Part shown: in pieces, positions 53,214 to 61,878 of the stretch
Layout of the letters: each line of letters opens with the position of its first letter
Numbering within the stretch: position 1 is the first letter of the stretch
Assembly: GCF_022606295.1 (NCBI RefSeq)
Contig: NZ_JAHHZS010000007.1
Location: 113,587 to 177,586 of the forward strand
DNA length: 64,000 bases
Source: Arthrobacter bambusae
GTDB lineage: Bacteria; Actinomycetota; Actinomycetes; Actinomycetales; Micrococcaceae
Direction: 5' to 3'
Translations under genes and position numbers: made by a program
The notes under the pieces: model-generated
What the model was told of the DNA's origin: nothing
Databases searched by the model: none
Seen by the model: only the letters and a program-made list of their open reading frames with translations

Positions 53214-54022
53214 GGATCACCCGCAAGCCCTTCGCCGCATTGCTCGTTGCCGGCGCCCTCGCGGCCAGCCTGGCAGGCTGCGGTTCAGGAAGTCCCGCCA
53301 GCACTGTCAGCAGCGGATCCGACAGCGCCAGCGCGACGCCTAGGCTTTCGGGCACGGTGACGGTCTACGCGGCTGCCTCGCTGAAGGCAACATTCACCAA
53401 GCTGGCGAGCGAATTCGAGGCAGCGAACCCGGGTACCAAAGTGGCACTGAGTTTCGCGGGGTCATCTGATCTCGTCACGCAGATCACCCAAGGCGCTCCG
53501 GCGGACGTCTTTGCCTCGGCCGACACCAAGAACATGGCCAAGCTCTCCGACGCCAAGCTGCTCGACGGAACGGCCAAGAACTTCGCCACCAACGTCCTGA
53601 CCATCGCCGTCCCGCCGTCGAACCCGGCGTCGATCAGTTCCTTCGCGGATCTGGCCAAGCCGGGCGTCAAGGTGGTGGTCTGCGCCAGCCAAGTGCCGTG
53701 CGGCTCCGCGGCGCAAACCATCGAAAAGGCCACCGGTACAACCTTGAAGCCCGTCAGTGAAGAGTCATCCGTGACTGACGTCCTGGGCAAGGTGGCCTCC
53801 GGCGAGGCCGACGCCGGACTCGTCTACGTCACCGACGTCAAGGGCGCCGGGGACAAAGTCAAGGGCATCACCTTCCCCGAGGCGGACAAGGCCGTCAACA
53901 CGTACCCGATCGGCACCGTGGGCACCAGCAAGAACAAGGACCTGGCCGCGGCATTCATCGCATTGGTGACGGGAAGCGAAGGCAAGAAGGTTCTCGGCGA
54001 CGCCGGCTTCGGGACTCCGTAG
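53210..54022 (+). CDS. modA: Molybdate ABC transporter substrate-binding lipoprotein
   Basis: This 270-residue protein has a lipobox (LAGC at about 21-24), then the ModA pattern VTVYAAASLKATFTKLASEF, SFAGSSDLVTQI, APADVFASADTKNM and EADAGLVYVTDV. It follows the TOBE regulator. No modB or modC is adjacent; the permease and ATPase must be elsewhere or lost. Confidence 0.9.
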   Translation: MRITRKPFAALLVAGALAASLAGCGSGSPASTVSSGSDSASATPRLSGTVTVYAAASLKATFTKLASEFEAANPGTKVALSFAGSSDLVTQITQGAPADVFASADTKNMAKLSDAKLLDGTAKNFATNVLTIAVPPSNPASISSFADLAKPGVKVVVCASQVPCGSAAQTIEKATGTTLKPVSEESSVTDVLGKVASGEADAGLVYVTDVKGAGDKVKGITFPEADKAVNTYPIGTVGTSKNKDLAAAFIALVTGSEGKKVLGDAGFGTP

Positions 54023-54087
54023 CCTCCCGCGGGAAGCGAGCAGGATTCGAGAAGCGCGTGCGGGCGCAGCGGACTAGCGTCGTTGCC

Positions 54088-54588
54088 ATGACTATTTCAC
54101 TGCAGTACTCACACATCACTGTTAACGATCCCGACGAAGCACTCACCTTCTATCGGGATGCCCTCGGCCTCGAGGTGCTCAACGACGTGGCACAAGGCGG
54201 ATTCCGTTGGGTGACGCTCGGCAGCACGGACCAGCCGGGTGTTGAAATCGTGCTTTCCGAACCGCACGCGGGCCGGTCCAAGGCCGACGGCGACTCCCTC
54301 CAGGAGCTGCTCACCAAGGGCGTCCTGGGGCCGATCGTCTTCCGTTCCGACGACGTCGACACGCTCTTCGAGAAGGTCAGGGCTTCCGGCGCTGAGGTCA
54401 TGCAGGAGCCAATCGACCAGCCATGGGGTCCCCGCGACTGCGCCTTCCGTGATCCTTCGGGCAACATGGTGAGGATTCCCAGGCTCCGGCCGCATAGCCT
54501 GCGCCCGCGCTGGTGGGTGCGGCCCCGGGCCACACCCGCCAGCCGCCCGAAAACTCGTCACTTACGCCTGCACTTTCCTTGCCGATAG
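54088..54588 (+). CDS. VOC-superfamily (glyoxalase-like) protein
   Basis: This 166-residue protein has the VOC pattern ISLQYSHITVNDPDEALTFY, LGPIVFRSDDVDTLFEKVRA and WGPRDCAFRDPSGNMVRI. The last roughly 34 residues are unusually rich in Arg and Pro and look like read-through past the normal family end. The TAG stop overlaps the -10 box of the fliM promoter. Confidence 0.85.
   Translation: MTISLQYSHITVNDPDEALTFYRDALGLEVLNDVAQGGFRWVTLGSTDQPGVEIVLSEPHAGRSKADGDSLQELLTKGVLGPIVFRSDDVDTLFEKVRASGAEVMQEPIDQPWGPRDCAFRDPSGNMVRIPRLRPHSLRPRWWVRPRATPASRPKTRHLRLHFPCR
54562..54588 (+). promoter_or_regulatory. Sigma-28-type promoter of the fliM operon
   Basis: TTAC (54562-54565), exactly 15 bases, then GCCGATAG (54581-54588). 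The expected transcription start (54595-54597) coincides with the fliM GTG, so the mRNA may be leaderless. Confidence 0.6.
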
Positions 54589-54596
54589 TGGCAACC

Positions 54597-55493
54597 GTGA
54601 GTGAACAGGAAGATCAATCGGCGGTACGGCAGCGCACCGTGGACGTCTATGACTTCCGCAGGCCCACCACCTTGCCTCGCCAGCACAGCCGCGTCCTGGA
54701 AGTCGCGTTCGAGACGTTCGCCCGCCAGTGGGGAACACAGCTCACGGCCAAGGTCCGCGTGAAGTCCACCGCGACCCTTGAACAGCTCATCATGCAGAGC
54801 TACGACGAATACGCCGCGTCCCTCCCTTCCGTCACCTCGATGGTGTTGTGCCGCATCGACGGAAGCGAGTCGCGGCTGGTCATGCAGTTTCCCGCCACCG
54901 CGGCCTTGTCCTGGGTCACCCGCATGCTGGGCGGGGCGAGCGAAACGGCAGTCCCGGACCGCAAGTTCACCCAGATCGAGCAGGCCCTCATCAGCCGCAT
55001 GGTGGAAGACGGGCTGGAGGACCTGAGCTATTCGCTTGGTGCCCTGCTGACCACCCCGGTGCGCATGGACGTCATACAGTACAACTCCCAGTTCGCCCAA
55101 GCCGCGGCTCCGGCGGAACTCATGATCGTGGCCTCATTCACCGTGAAGGTGGGCGAAAGCCTTGCTGCGGCCAGTCTCGCGATTCCCGCCGACGTCCTCC
55201 TTTCCGGGCTCGGCGACGTGAACCCCACCGTCCACAGCCGCGACGCCGAGGCGCTGGTCCGCGCCCAGGTCACCCAGGTACCGGTAGACATAGCCATCCA
55301 GTTGAGCCCCACTCCGGTGACGCCGGCACAGATCCTGGGCCTCGCCGTCGGGGACGTCATTCAGCTGCCGCACCTGGAGAACCGGCCGTTCGACGTCGCC
55401 ATCAATGGCACCCGCCTGGCCACCGCGGCACCTGCCCGCAACGGCTCCCGTGCAGCCGCCGTCATCGTCACAATCGAGGAGAACCAGCGATGA
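54597..55493 (+). CDS. fliM: Flagellar motor switch protein
   Basis: This 298-residue protein starts at GTG 54597 with no Shine-Dalgarno (GTG 54588 is in frame). YDFRRPTTLPRQHSRVLEVA, the CheC-like middle, and the C-terminal SpoA domain (VPVDIAIQLSPTPVTPAQIL, LAVGDVIQL) are present. No CheY-binding motif of the enterobacterial type is obvious at the N-terminus. It overlaps fliN by four bases. Confidence 0.93.
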   Translation: MSEQEDQSAVRQRTVDVYDFRRPTTLPRQHSRVLEVAFETFARQWGTQLTAKVRVKSTATLEQLIMQSYDEYAASLPSVTSMVLCRIDGSESRLVMQFPATAALSWVTRMLGGASETAVPDRKFTQIEQALISRMVEDGLEDLSYSLGALLTTPVRMDVIQYNSQFAQAAAPAELMIVASFTVKVGESLAAASLAIPADVLLSGLGDVNPTVHSRDAEALVRAQVTQVPVDIAIQLSPTPVTPAQILGLAVGDVIQLPHLENRPFDVAINGTRLATAAPARNGSRAAAVIVTIEENQR

Positions 55494-56230
55494 GCATCAC
55501 CCTGACCCTGCACGAGTCCGCGGCCGAGCGTTTGGCCACGCAGCTGCCGGCTCCTGCCACGCTGCACGTCGCCGGCATTGTCCCGCCCCACGCCGCAGCG
55601 GCATACGCACCGCTCGCGGTCACCGCCACGTTCGTGGGCGCCGTGACGGCGGACTTCGCGCTCATCCTCACGGACCGTTCCTTCCTGGCCGCTGCCGGCG
55701 GCACCCAGCAAGGGCACTCCGCCGTCGTGTCGGCCATCGACGTCCTGCGTCCCGCGATGGAACACGCGGCCGACGCGTTCGACGCCGGCGTGCTGGGGGA
55801 GTTGCGCGAGGAAGACGCCGCCGGGCTGCTGTCCGACCCCGAGACCGCTGTTTTTGAACTGCGCCAGCGGCAAGCGATGGACGGCGGGCAGGCGTTTGGC
55901 TGGTTCGCCGTCCGGGTCCGCGAACACGGGACCGTGCAGGACGCTGCCGCCGCGCGAAGCATTCAACCCGCGGCGGTTTCGTCCCGCCTCGGATTGATCA
56001 GCAACGTCGAAATGGCCCTCACCGTGGAAATCGGCCGCACCCGCATGTCCGTGCGCGACGCCCTCGCCCTGGAACCGGGCAAGGTGATCGAACTGGACCG
56101 CTCGGCCGGTGCGCCCGCCGATGTCCTCCTCAACGGGCGCCTGATCGCGCACGGTGAGGTCGTCGTCGTGGACCAGGACTACGCAGTGCGCATCACCCGC
56201 ATCCTGGACGTCGCCGAGGGAATCTACTAG
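55490..56230 (+). CDS. fliN: Flagellar motor switch protein with N-terminal extension
   Basis: This 246-residue protein starts at ATG 55490, overlapping the fliM stop. The C-terminal SpoA domain (about 165-246: NVEMALTVEIGRTRMSVRDA, LALEPGKVIELDRSAGAPAD, VLLNGRLIAHGEVVVVD) is typical of FliN. The N-terminal 160 residues form an extra domain resembling the CheC-like part of FliY. Confidence 0.9.
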   Translation: MSITLTLHESAAERLATQLPAPATLHVAGIVPPHAAAAYAPLAVTATFVGAVTADFALILTDRSFLAAAGGTQQGHSAVVSAIDVLRPAMEHAADAFDAGVLGELREEDAAGLLSDPETAVFELRQRQAMDGGQAFGWFAVRVREHGTVQDAAAARSIQPAAVSSRLGLISNVEMALTVEIGRTRMSVRDALALEPGKVIELDRSAGAPADVLLNGRLIAHGEVVVVDQDYAVRITRILDVAEGIY

Positions 56231-56740
56231 ATGGATTCCGTCATCCTCGGGCTGCGCGTGCTCGTGGCCCTGGGTGCGGTGCTCGGGCTCATATGGGTCC
56301 TGCAGCGCCGCCTGCTCAAAGGAAAGGCCAAGGGACGACGCCGGGCCAACACCACCCTGACGGTGGTCAGCCGGCAGACTGTCGGCCAAAAGGCCTCCGT
56401 TGTGGTGGTCGACGCCGGTGACAAGCGATTCCTTTTGGGCGTCACCGAACACGCCATCAACGTCCTGCACAGTGGTGACGTCCCCGTGGAACTTCCTGAA
56501 GTCGCGACGGCACCCGAGAGCTTCGCCGATATCTTCCGTGACGCCGGAGGAACGTCGCTTCCGGACAACGGGCCCCAAACGTCATCCCAAGGCAGTGGAC
56601 TCCAAGCTGCCGGACACACCCGCCGCAGCGAGATCCACCGGCGCAGCGGGCTCGACAAAGCACAGCCCATGCACGGATCCATCCTTGCCGGTTCCACTTG
56701 GCGGCAGGCCGCCGAGGCCATCAGGGGACGCCGGAATTGA
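56231..56740 (+). CDS. fliO: Flagellar biosynthesis protein FliO
   Basis: This 169-residue protein has one N-terminal membrane helix (LGLRVLVALGAVLGLIWVL) and a FliO-type cytoplasmic domain (LTVVSRQTVGQKASVVVVDA, FLLGVTEHAINVL). FliO stabilises FliP oligomers. The start is the first codon after the fliN stop. Confidence 0.85.
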   Translation: MDSVILGLRVLVALGAVLGLIWVLQRRLLKGKAKGRRRANTTLTVVSRQTVGQKASVVVVDAGDKRFLLGVTEHAINVLHSGDVPVELPEVATAPESFADIFRDAGGTSLPDNGPQTSSQGSGLQAAGHTRRSEIHRRSGLDKAQPMHGSILAGSTWRQAAEAIRGRRN

Positions 56741-57612
56741 TCGCGACTCTGGGGCCTGCCGATGCCCACCGCACCGGCAGGAAGTTGCTGGCTGTGCGCA
56801 GGACGCTGCCAGCGGTGCTCTGTGTCCTCGTGCTGACGGCCCTGTTCCTGTGGCTGGGCACGGCAAGTGGACATGCGGCACCGGTCAGCCCCACGCCACC
56901 CACGGCGCCCGCAGCTCCCACGGCACCTGCCCAACCATCCAACGGCAACGTCAGCATCAACATCAATGGGCTGGACGGAAAGCCATCCACCGCGGTAGTG
57001 ACGCTGATCGGGATCACGCTGCTCTCCGTAGCTCCTGCCCTGCTGCTCATGATGACCTCGTTCACCAAGATCTTCGTGGTGCTGGCCATGACCCGCAACG
57101 CCTTGTCCCTCCCGTCCATCCCGCCCAACCAAGTGCTGGCCGGGCTGGCGCTCTTCCTTTCCCTGTTCGTGATGTGGCCCGTGATTTCGGAGATCAACAA
57201 CGTCGGCATCCAGCCCTACCTGAACGGCACGCTGGATTTCAACGGAGCCGTTTCGGCCGGATCCGCGCCACTCCAGCACTTCATGGTGGCCCACACCCGG
57301 CAGGAAGACATTGCCCTCATGACCCGGGCCGCCAAGCTGGATAACCCGGCCAACCCGCAATCGGTTCCTTTGCAGACCCTCATCCCCGCGTTCATGATCT
57401 CCGAACTCCGGGCGGCATTCATCATCGGCTTCGTCATTTTCATCCCGTTCCTGGTGATCGACCTGGTGGTCTCGGCCGCCCTGATGTCCATGGGCATGAT
57501 GATGCTCCCGCCGGTCATGATCTCCCTTCCCTTCAAGATCCTGTTGTTCATCCTGGTGGACGGCTGGGGACTGGTGATCACCGCGCTGATCCAGAGTTAT
57601 TCGAGCGGCTGA
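56737..57612 (+). CDS. fliP: Flagellar export apparatus protein FliP
   Basis: This 291-residue protein (TTG start at 56737, AGGGGA upstream, four-base overlap with fliO) has a signal-like helix, a Pro/Ala-rich stretch, then the core: LLMMTSFTKIFVVLAMTRNA, LSLPSIPPNQVLAGLALFLS, EDIALMTRAAKLDNP and SELRAAFIIGFVIFIPFLVI. It forms the export gate with FliQ and FliR. Confidence 0.95.
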   Translation: MIATLGPADAHRTGRKLLAVRRTLPAVLCVLVLTALFLWLGTASGHAAPVSPTPPTAPAAPTAPAQPSNGNVSININGLDGKPSTAVVTLIGITLLSVAPALLLMMTSFTKIFVVLAMTRNALSLPSIPPNQVLAGLALFLSLFVMWPVISEINNVGIQPYLNGTLDFNGAVSAGSAPLQHFMVAHTRQEDIALMTRAAKLDNPANPQSVPLQTLIPAFMISELRAAFIIGFVIFIPFLVIDLVVSAALMSMGMMMLPPVMISLPFKILLFILVDGWGLVITALIQSYSSG

Positions 57613-57887
57613 TGGATACCAACGCAGTCCTGGACATTTGCCTCCAGGCCCTGATTCTTGCGGCCAAGCTGGCCGCACCCGCCTTGGTCACCGCGCTGGT
57701 GGTGGGCCTCGCCATTTCCCTCCTGCAGTCCATCACCCAGCTCCAGGAAGCCACCCTCTCCTTCGTGCCCAAGGCAGTCGCCGTGGCCGTGGCCTTGGTG
57801 GTGTGCGGGCACTGGATGATCACCGAGGCTGTTTCCTTCACGAACGAGCTCTTTGCCCGGATACCCGGGCTGATCGGCGGAGCGTGA
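57612..57887 (+). CDS. fliQ: Flagellar export apparatus protein FliQ
   Basis: This 91-residue protein has two membrane helices with ITQLQEATLSFVPKAVAV between them. The start overlaps the fliP stop by one base. Confidence 0.93.
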   Translation: MDTNAVLDICLQALILAAKLAAPALVTALVVGLAISLLQSITQLQEATLSFVPKAVAVAVALVVCGHWMITEAVSFTNELFARIPGLIGGA

Positions 57888-57888
57888 A

Positions 57889-58647
57889 GTGGATCTTCCC
57901 TTCAACCAGTCCTGGCTTGAGGTCCTGTTGTTGGCCTCCGTCCGGATGACGGCCTTCCTGGTGGTGGCCCCTCCCTTCTCGCACCAGGCAATTCCACTGC
58001 GCATCAAAGGGATGCTCGGCATCGGTTTAGGGCTGGCCGTCTCCCAACGCCTCTCCGTTGGCTACACCTCCAAGGACACCGCGGGCTTCATCACGGCCGT
58101 GGTGCTTGAACTCGTGACCGGCGTGGTCCTCGGCTTCCTCGTCCTGCTCGTCTTCGCGGCCATCCAATCGGCCGGCAGCCTGATTGACCTCTTCAGCGGC
58201 TTCCAGATGGCCCAGGGCTTCGATCCCCAGATGATGATCAACGGCGCCCAATTCACCCGGCTCATGCAGATGGCCGCACTGGCACTCCTTTTCGCTTCGG
58301 ACGGCTACCAGCTGGTGATCGGCGGCCTGACCGGCAGTTTCACGGCGTTGCCGCTGGCCGGTGGACTGGACATGGCACAGCCTGTCCAAGCGATGATTTC
58401 GGCTGTCACGGGGATGTTCCTTGCCGCGGTTCAAATCGCCGGGCCCTTGTTGGTGGTGCTGGTACTCGCCGACATCGGGCTCGGGCTCCTCACCCGTGTT
58501 GCGCCCGCCCTGAATGCCTTCGCCCTGGGCTTCCCGCTCAAGGTGTTCATCACCCTCGGGCTCGCAGGATTCCTGTTCCTGGCGCTGCCCCGGCTCGTTG
58601 CCATGCTCGCCGAGCAGGCGGCGAACACCCTGATGGGGGTGGGCTGA
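57889..58647 (+). CDS. fliR: Flagellar export apparatus protein FliR
   Basis: This 252-residue, six-helix protein starts at GTG 57889 and contains LASVRMTAFLVVAPPFSHQA, IQSAGSLIDLFSGFQMAQGF and LGLLTRVAPALNAFALGFPL. It overlaps flhB by one base. Confidence 0.94.
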   Translation: MDLPFNQSWLEVLLLASVRMTAFLVVAPPFSHQAIPLRIKGMLGIGLGLAVSQRLSVGYTSKDTAGFITAVVLELVTGVVLGFLVLLVFAAIQSAGSLIDLFSGFQMAQGFDPQMMINGAQFTRLMQMAALALLFASDGYQLVIGGLTGSFTALPLAGGLDMAQPVQAMISAVTGMFLAAVQIAGPLLVVLVLADIGLGLLTRVAPALNAFALGFPLKVFITLGLAGFLFLALPRLVAMLAEQAANTLMGVG

Positions 58648-59750
58648 TGTCGGATTCACAGGAGAAAACCGAGCAAGCCACCGACAAACGGATGCGGGAG
58701 GTCCGGTCCAAAGGGCAGCTTTCCCGCTCGCAGGACCTCACCGCCTGGCTCGCCGTCGGCTCCGCGGCGGCCATGATCCCCTCCACCATCGAGCGTGCCT
58801 CCAACGTTGCCGCGGACCAACTGTTCACCGTCCGCGCCGTGATCGCGAACCCCGAACCGGCCAAAGCGGTGGCGGCGCTCGAAGCCGGGTTCGGCTCCTT
58901 GGCCCAGGTGCTGGGGCCTTTGTTCGTGGTGGTCATGGTGATCGTGGTGGCCGGATCCGCCGTCCAGGGCGGCATCCACTTCAAGAAATTCCGCGTTGAA
59001 TTTGAGCACTTCAACCTTGTCAGCGGCCTCAAGCGGGTCTTCGGCGCGCAGGCCCTGTGGGGCGGCCTGAAAGCGCTCCTGAAGACCGCCGTCGTCGGGC
59101 TTGTCCTCTACACGGTGGTGCAGGGGCTCGTCCCGGTGCTGCTCACCGCCGGGGGACTGCCGGTGTCCGGCATCCTTGCGGCAGCGACCGGAGGCATTGG
59201 TTCGTTGATCCAGTTCGCGGTGCTGGCGGGCCTGGTCCTGGCCGCCGCGGACATCTTCGTGGTCATGCGCCGCAACCGCAAGAAGACGCGCATGTCCAAA
59301 AAGGAAATCAAGGACGAAAACAAAAACAGCGACGGCGATCCGCTCATCAAGTCCCAGCGCCGCTCGCGGCAATTGAGCATGAGCCGGAACCGCATGATCG
59401 GCGCGATCGCAGACGCCGACGTCGTGATCGTCAACCCGACGCACGTCGCCGTGGCGCTGAAGTACGACGCCGGCAAGGCGGCACCGCGCGTGGTGGCCAA
59501 GGGGGCCGGTGTGATCGCTGCCCGGATCAGGGAAGAAGCGGAGGCGAAGTCGGTCCCGATGGTCCAAGACATTCCGCTGGCCAGGGCACTGCATTCGGCG
59601 TGCGAACTGGGCCAGGAAATCCCTGTGGAGCTGTACCGCGCCGTGGCGGGAGTCCTGGCGTTTGTCATGTCGCTCAAGGCGAGGGGAGCGGCACGCGGAA
59701 TCCATCGTGTGCCGGGAGCGGCTGGAACCATGGCCGGAGCCCCGGCATGA
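58647..59750 (+). CDS. flhB: Flagellar export apparatus protein FlhB
   Basis: This 367-residue protein has the N-terminal EKTEQATDKRMREVRSKGQL, four membrane helices, and the self-cleavage motif NPTH at residue 263 (VIVNPTHVAVALKYD). Cleavage switches export from hook to filament subunits. It has a short C-terminal Ala/Gly tail. Confidence 0.95.
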   Translation: MSDSQEKTEQATDKRMREVRSKGQLSRSQDLTAWLAVGSAAAMIPSTIERASNVAADQLFTVRAVIANPEPAKAVAALEAGFGSLAQVLGPLFVVVMVIVVAGSAVQGGIHFKKFRVEFEHFNLVSGLKRVFGAQALWGGLKALLKTAVVGLVLYTVVQGLVPVLLTAGGLPVSGILAAATGGIGSLIQFAVLAGLVLAAADIFVVMRRNRKKTRMSKKEIKDENKNSDGDPLIKSQRRSRQLSMSRNRMIGAIADADVVIVNPTHVAVALKYDAGKAAPRVVAKGAGVIAARIREEAEAKSVPMVQDIPLARALHSACELGQEIPVELYRAVAGVLAFVMSLKARGAARGIHRVPGAAGTMAGAPA

Positions 59751-59829
59751 GCCCGCGTATTGGCCACCGCATTGACCGGAGCCCCCGAACCGCACCCAAC
59801 AACCACACCATCCCGGACAGGACACCGCA

Positions 59830-61878
59830 ATGAACAACAGATTCGCCAGGCTCACCGTGCCGGTGGGAATCGTGGGCATCGTGCTGCTCCTGGTGGTTCC
59901 CGTGCCCGCGCCGCTGCTGGACTTCCTGATCGTCTGCAACATCATGCTGGCCCTCCTGGTCCTGCTCACCAGCATGTTCGTCAAGAAGCCCCTGGACTTT
60001 TCCGTCTTCCCGTCCTTGCTGCTCGTGGCCACGCTGTTCCGGTTGGGGCTCAACGTGGCGTCCACCCGGCTGGTGCTGGGACAAGGGTTCGCCGGCCAAG
60101 TGATCGACGCTTTCGGCAAGGTCACCGTGGGCGGCTCCATGATCATCGGCGCCGTGGTGTTCCTCATCCTGGTGGTCATCCAATTCGTGGTGGTCACCAA
60201 GGGTGCCGAACGCGTCGCCGAAGTGGGGGCAAGGTTCACCCTGGACGCCATGCCCGGCAAGCAGATGGCCATCGACGCGGACCTCAACGCCGGCCTCATC
60301 ACCGATGTCCAGGCCCGCAAGCGCCGCGCCGAGGTTTCCGCCGAGGCCGACTTCTACGGCGCCATGGACGGTGCCTCGAAGTTCGTCAAGGGCGATGCGA
60401 TCGCCGGCATCATCATTATCATCATCAACTTCGTTGGCGGCATTGCCATCGGCGTGCTGCAGCGCGGCATGAACGTGGGCGATGCGCTGAACTCCTATGG
60501 CCTGCTGACTATGGGCGACGGTCTCGTCACACAGATCCCGGCCCTCCTCATGGCCGTGTCCACGGGCATGATCGTCACCCGGTCGAATGCCGAGGAGGAC
60601 ATGGGCCGGACGGCCTCCTCGCAGCTCATGCAGTCGCCCAACGCCTTGCTCATCGCGGGACTGGCCGCCGTCGCCATGGCGCTCATCCCCGGCATGCCCA
60701 TCATTCCCTTCCTGCTGGTGGGCACCTTCCTGTTGTTCGGTTCCAGGCGCCTGGCGGCCCGGCAAAAAAAGCAGAGCGAGGCGGAGGACGCGCAGGAAGC
60801 AGCCACCCTGAGCTCCGAGGAAGATCCCAACGAGCGGCTCATGCAGGACATGCGCATCCACCCCGTCGAGATCCTGCTGGCTCCGGACCTTGTTGACATG
60901 GTTTCCGGTGCCTCGGACGACCTCCTGGCCCGCGTCCGCTCCCTCCGCCACAAGATCGCCATGGAGTTGGGGATCGTGATTCCGCCCGTCCGCACGCGGG
61001 ACAACGTCGAGCTGCCACCGGCCACCTATGCCATCCGCATCGCCGGAGTGGAAGCCGGACGCGGCACGGCGCCGTCGGGCAAGTTGCTTGCCCTCGGCGA
61101 TTACCTTGACGCTCTGCCCGGTGCCTCCACGGTGGAACCGGTCTTCGGGCTGGCCGGAAAATGGATTCCGACCGAGATGCGCCACAGTGCGGAAATGACC
61201 GGGGCAACCGTGATCGACCGGGTGTCCGTGCTGGTGACCCACTTGTCATCGATTGTTTCCGCCAACGCCGCGAGGCTCCTCACCCGCGAAGACGTCCGGG
61301 TGCTGACGGAAGGCGTGCGCAAGCAGAGCCCGGCCGCCGTCGAGGAACTCATTCCCGGGCTGATGTCCCTCGCCGAGGTGCAGCGCGTGCTGCAGGGCCT
61401 TCTCGAAGAACAGGTCCCCATCAACGATCTTCCCCGCATTTACGAGGCCCTTGCCTTGCGCGCCAAGGTTTCCACCGAGCCCGAGGCCTTGATCGAAACC
61501 GCCCGGCAATCCCTCGGTCCCGCGCTCGCAGCCAAGTTCCTGGACGGCGCGATGCTCAATGTGATCATGATCGATCCGCTCCTGGAACAGTCCATGCTCG
61601 AAGACATGCGCCCGGCCGAAGGCGGTACCCAGATTGTCATGAGCCAGGCTCGACTGGACGCCGTCCTGGCCTCCGTGCAGGCTTCGGTGGAGACCGCGGC
61701 GAATGCCGGACGGCAGGCCGTTCTGGTGTGCGCTCCGGCGCTGCGGCCGGCGGTCCGGCGCCTCGTGGCAGCTCCCGACGGCGGCGTTCCCGTGTTGTCC
61801 TACCGTGAAGTAACGTCCGCGAACATCCAGATCGAGACCGTGGGGGTGGTGCGCAATGCCGAAGCAATACAAGCTTAA
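59830..61878 (+). CDS. flhA: Flagellar export apparatus protein FlhA
   Basis: This 682-residue protein has eight N-terminal membrane helices, with the FHIPEP signature region around SVFPSLLLVATLFRLGLNVA and IDADLNAGLITDVQARKRRA, and a cytoplasmic domain from about 320 that binds chaperone-substrate complexes. The stop lies 23 bases beyond the start of the next gene. Confidence 0.96.
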   Translation: MNNRFARLTVPVGIVGIVLLLVVPVPAPLLDFLIVCNIMLALLVLLTSMFVKKPLDFSVFPSLLLVATLFRLGLNVASTRLVLGQGFAGQVIDAFGKVTVGGSMIIGAVVFLILVVIQFVVVTKGAERVAEVGARFTLDAMPGKQMAIDADLNAGLITDVQARKRRAEVSAEADFYGAMDGASKFVKGDAIAGIIIIIINFVGGIAIGVLQRGMNVGDALNSYGLLTMGDGLVTQIPALLMAVSTGMIVTRSNAEEDMGRTASSQLMQSPNALLIAGLAAVAMALIPGMPIIPFLLVGTFLLFGSRRLAARQKKQSEAEDAQEAATLSSEEDPNERLMQDMRIHPVEILLAPDLVDMVSGASDDLLARVRSLRHKIAMELGIVIPPVRTRDNVELPPATYAIRIAGVEAGRGTAPSGKLLALGDYLDALPGASTVEPVFGLAGKWIPTEMRHSAEMTGATVIDRVSVLVTHLSSIVSANAARLLTREDVRVLTEGVRKQSPAAVEELIPGLMSLAEVQRVLQGLLEEQVPINDLPRIYEALALRAKVSTEPEALIETARQSLGPALAAKFLDGAMLNVIMIDPLLEQSMLEDMRPAEGGTQIVMSQARLDAVLASVQASVETAANAGRQAVLVCAPALRPAVRRLVAAPDGGVPVLSYREVTSANIQIETVGVVRNAEAIQA

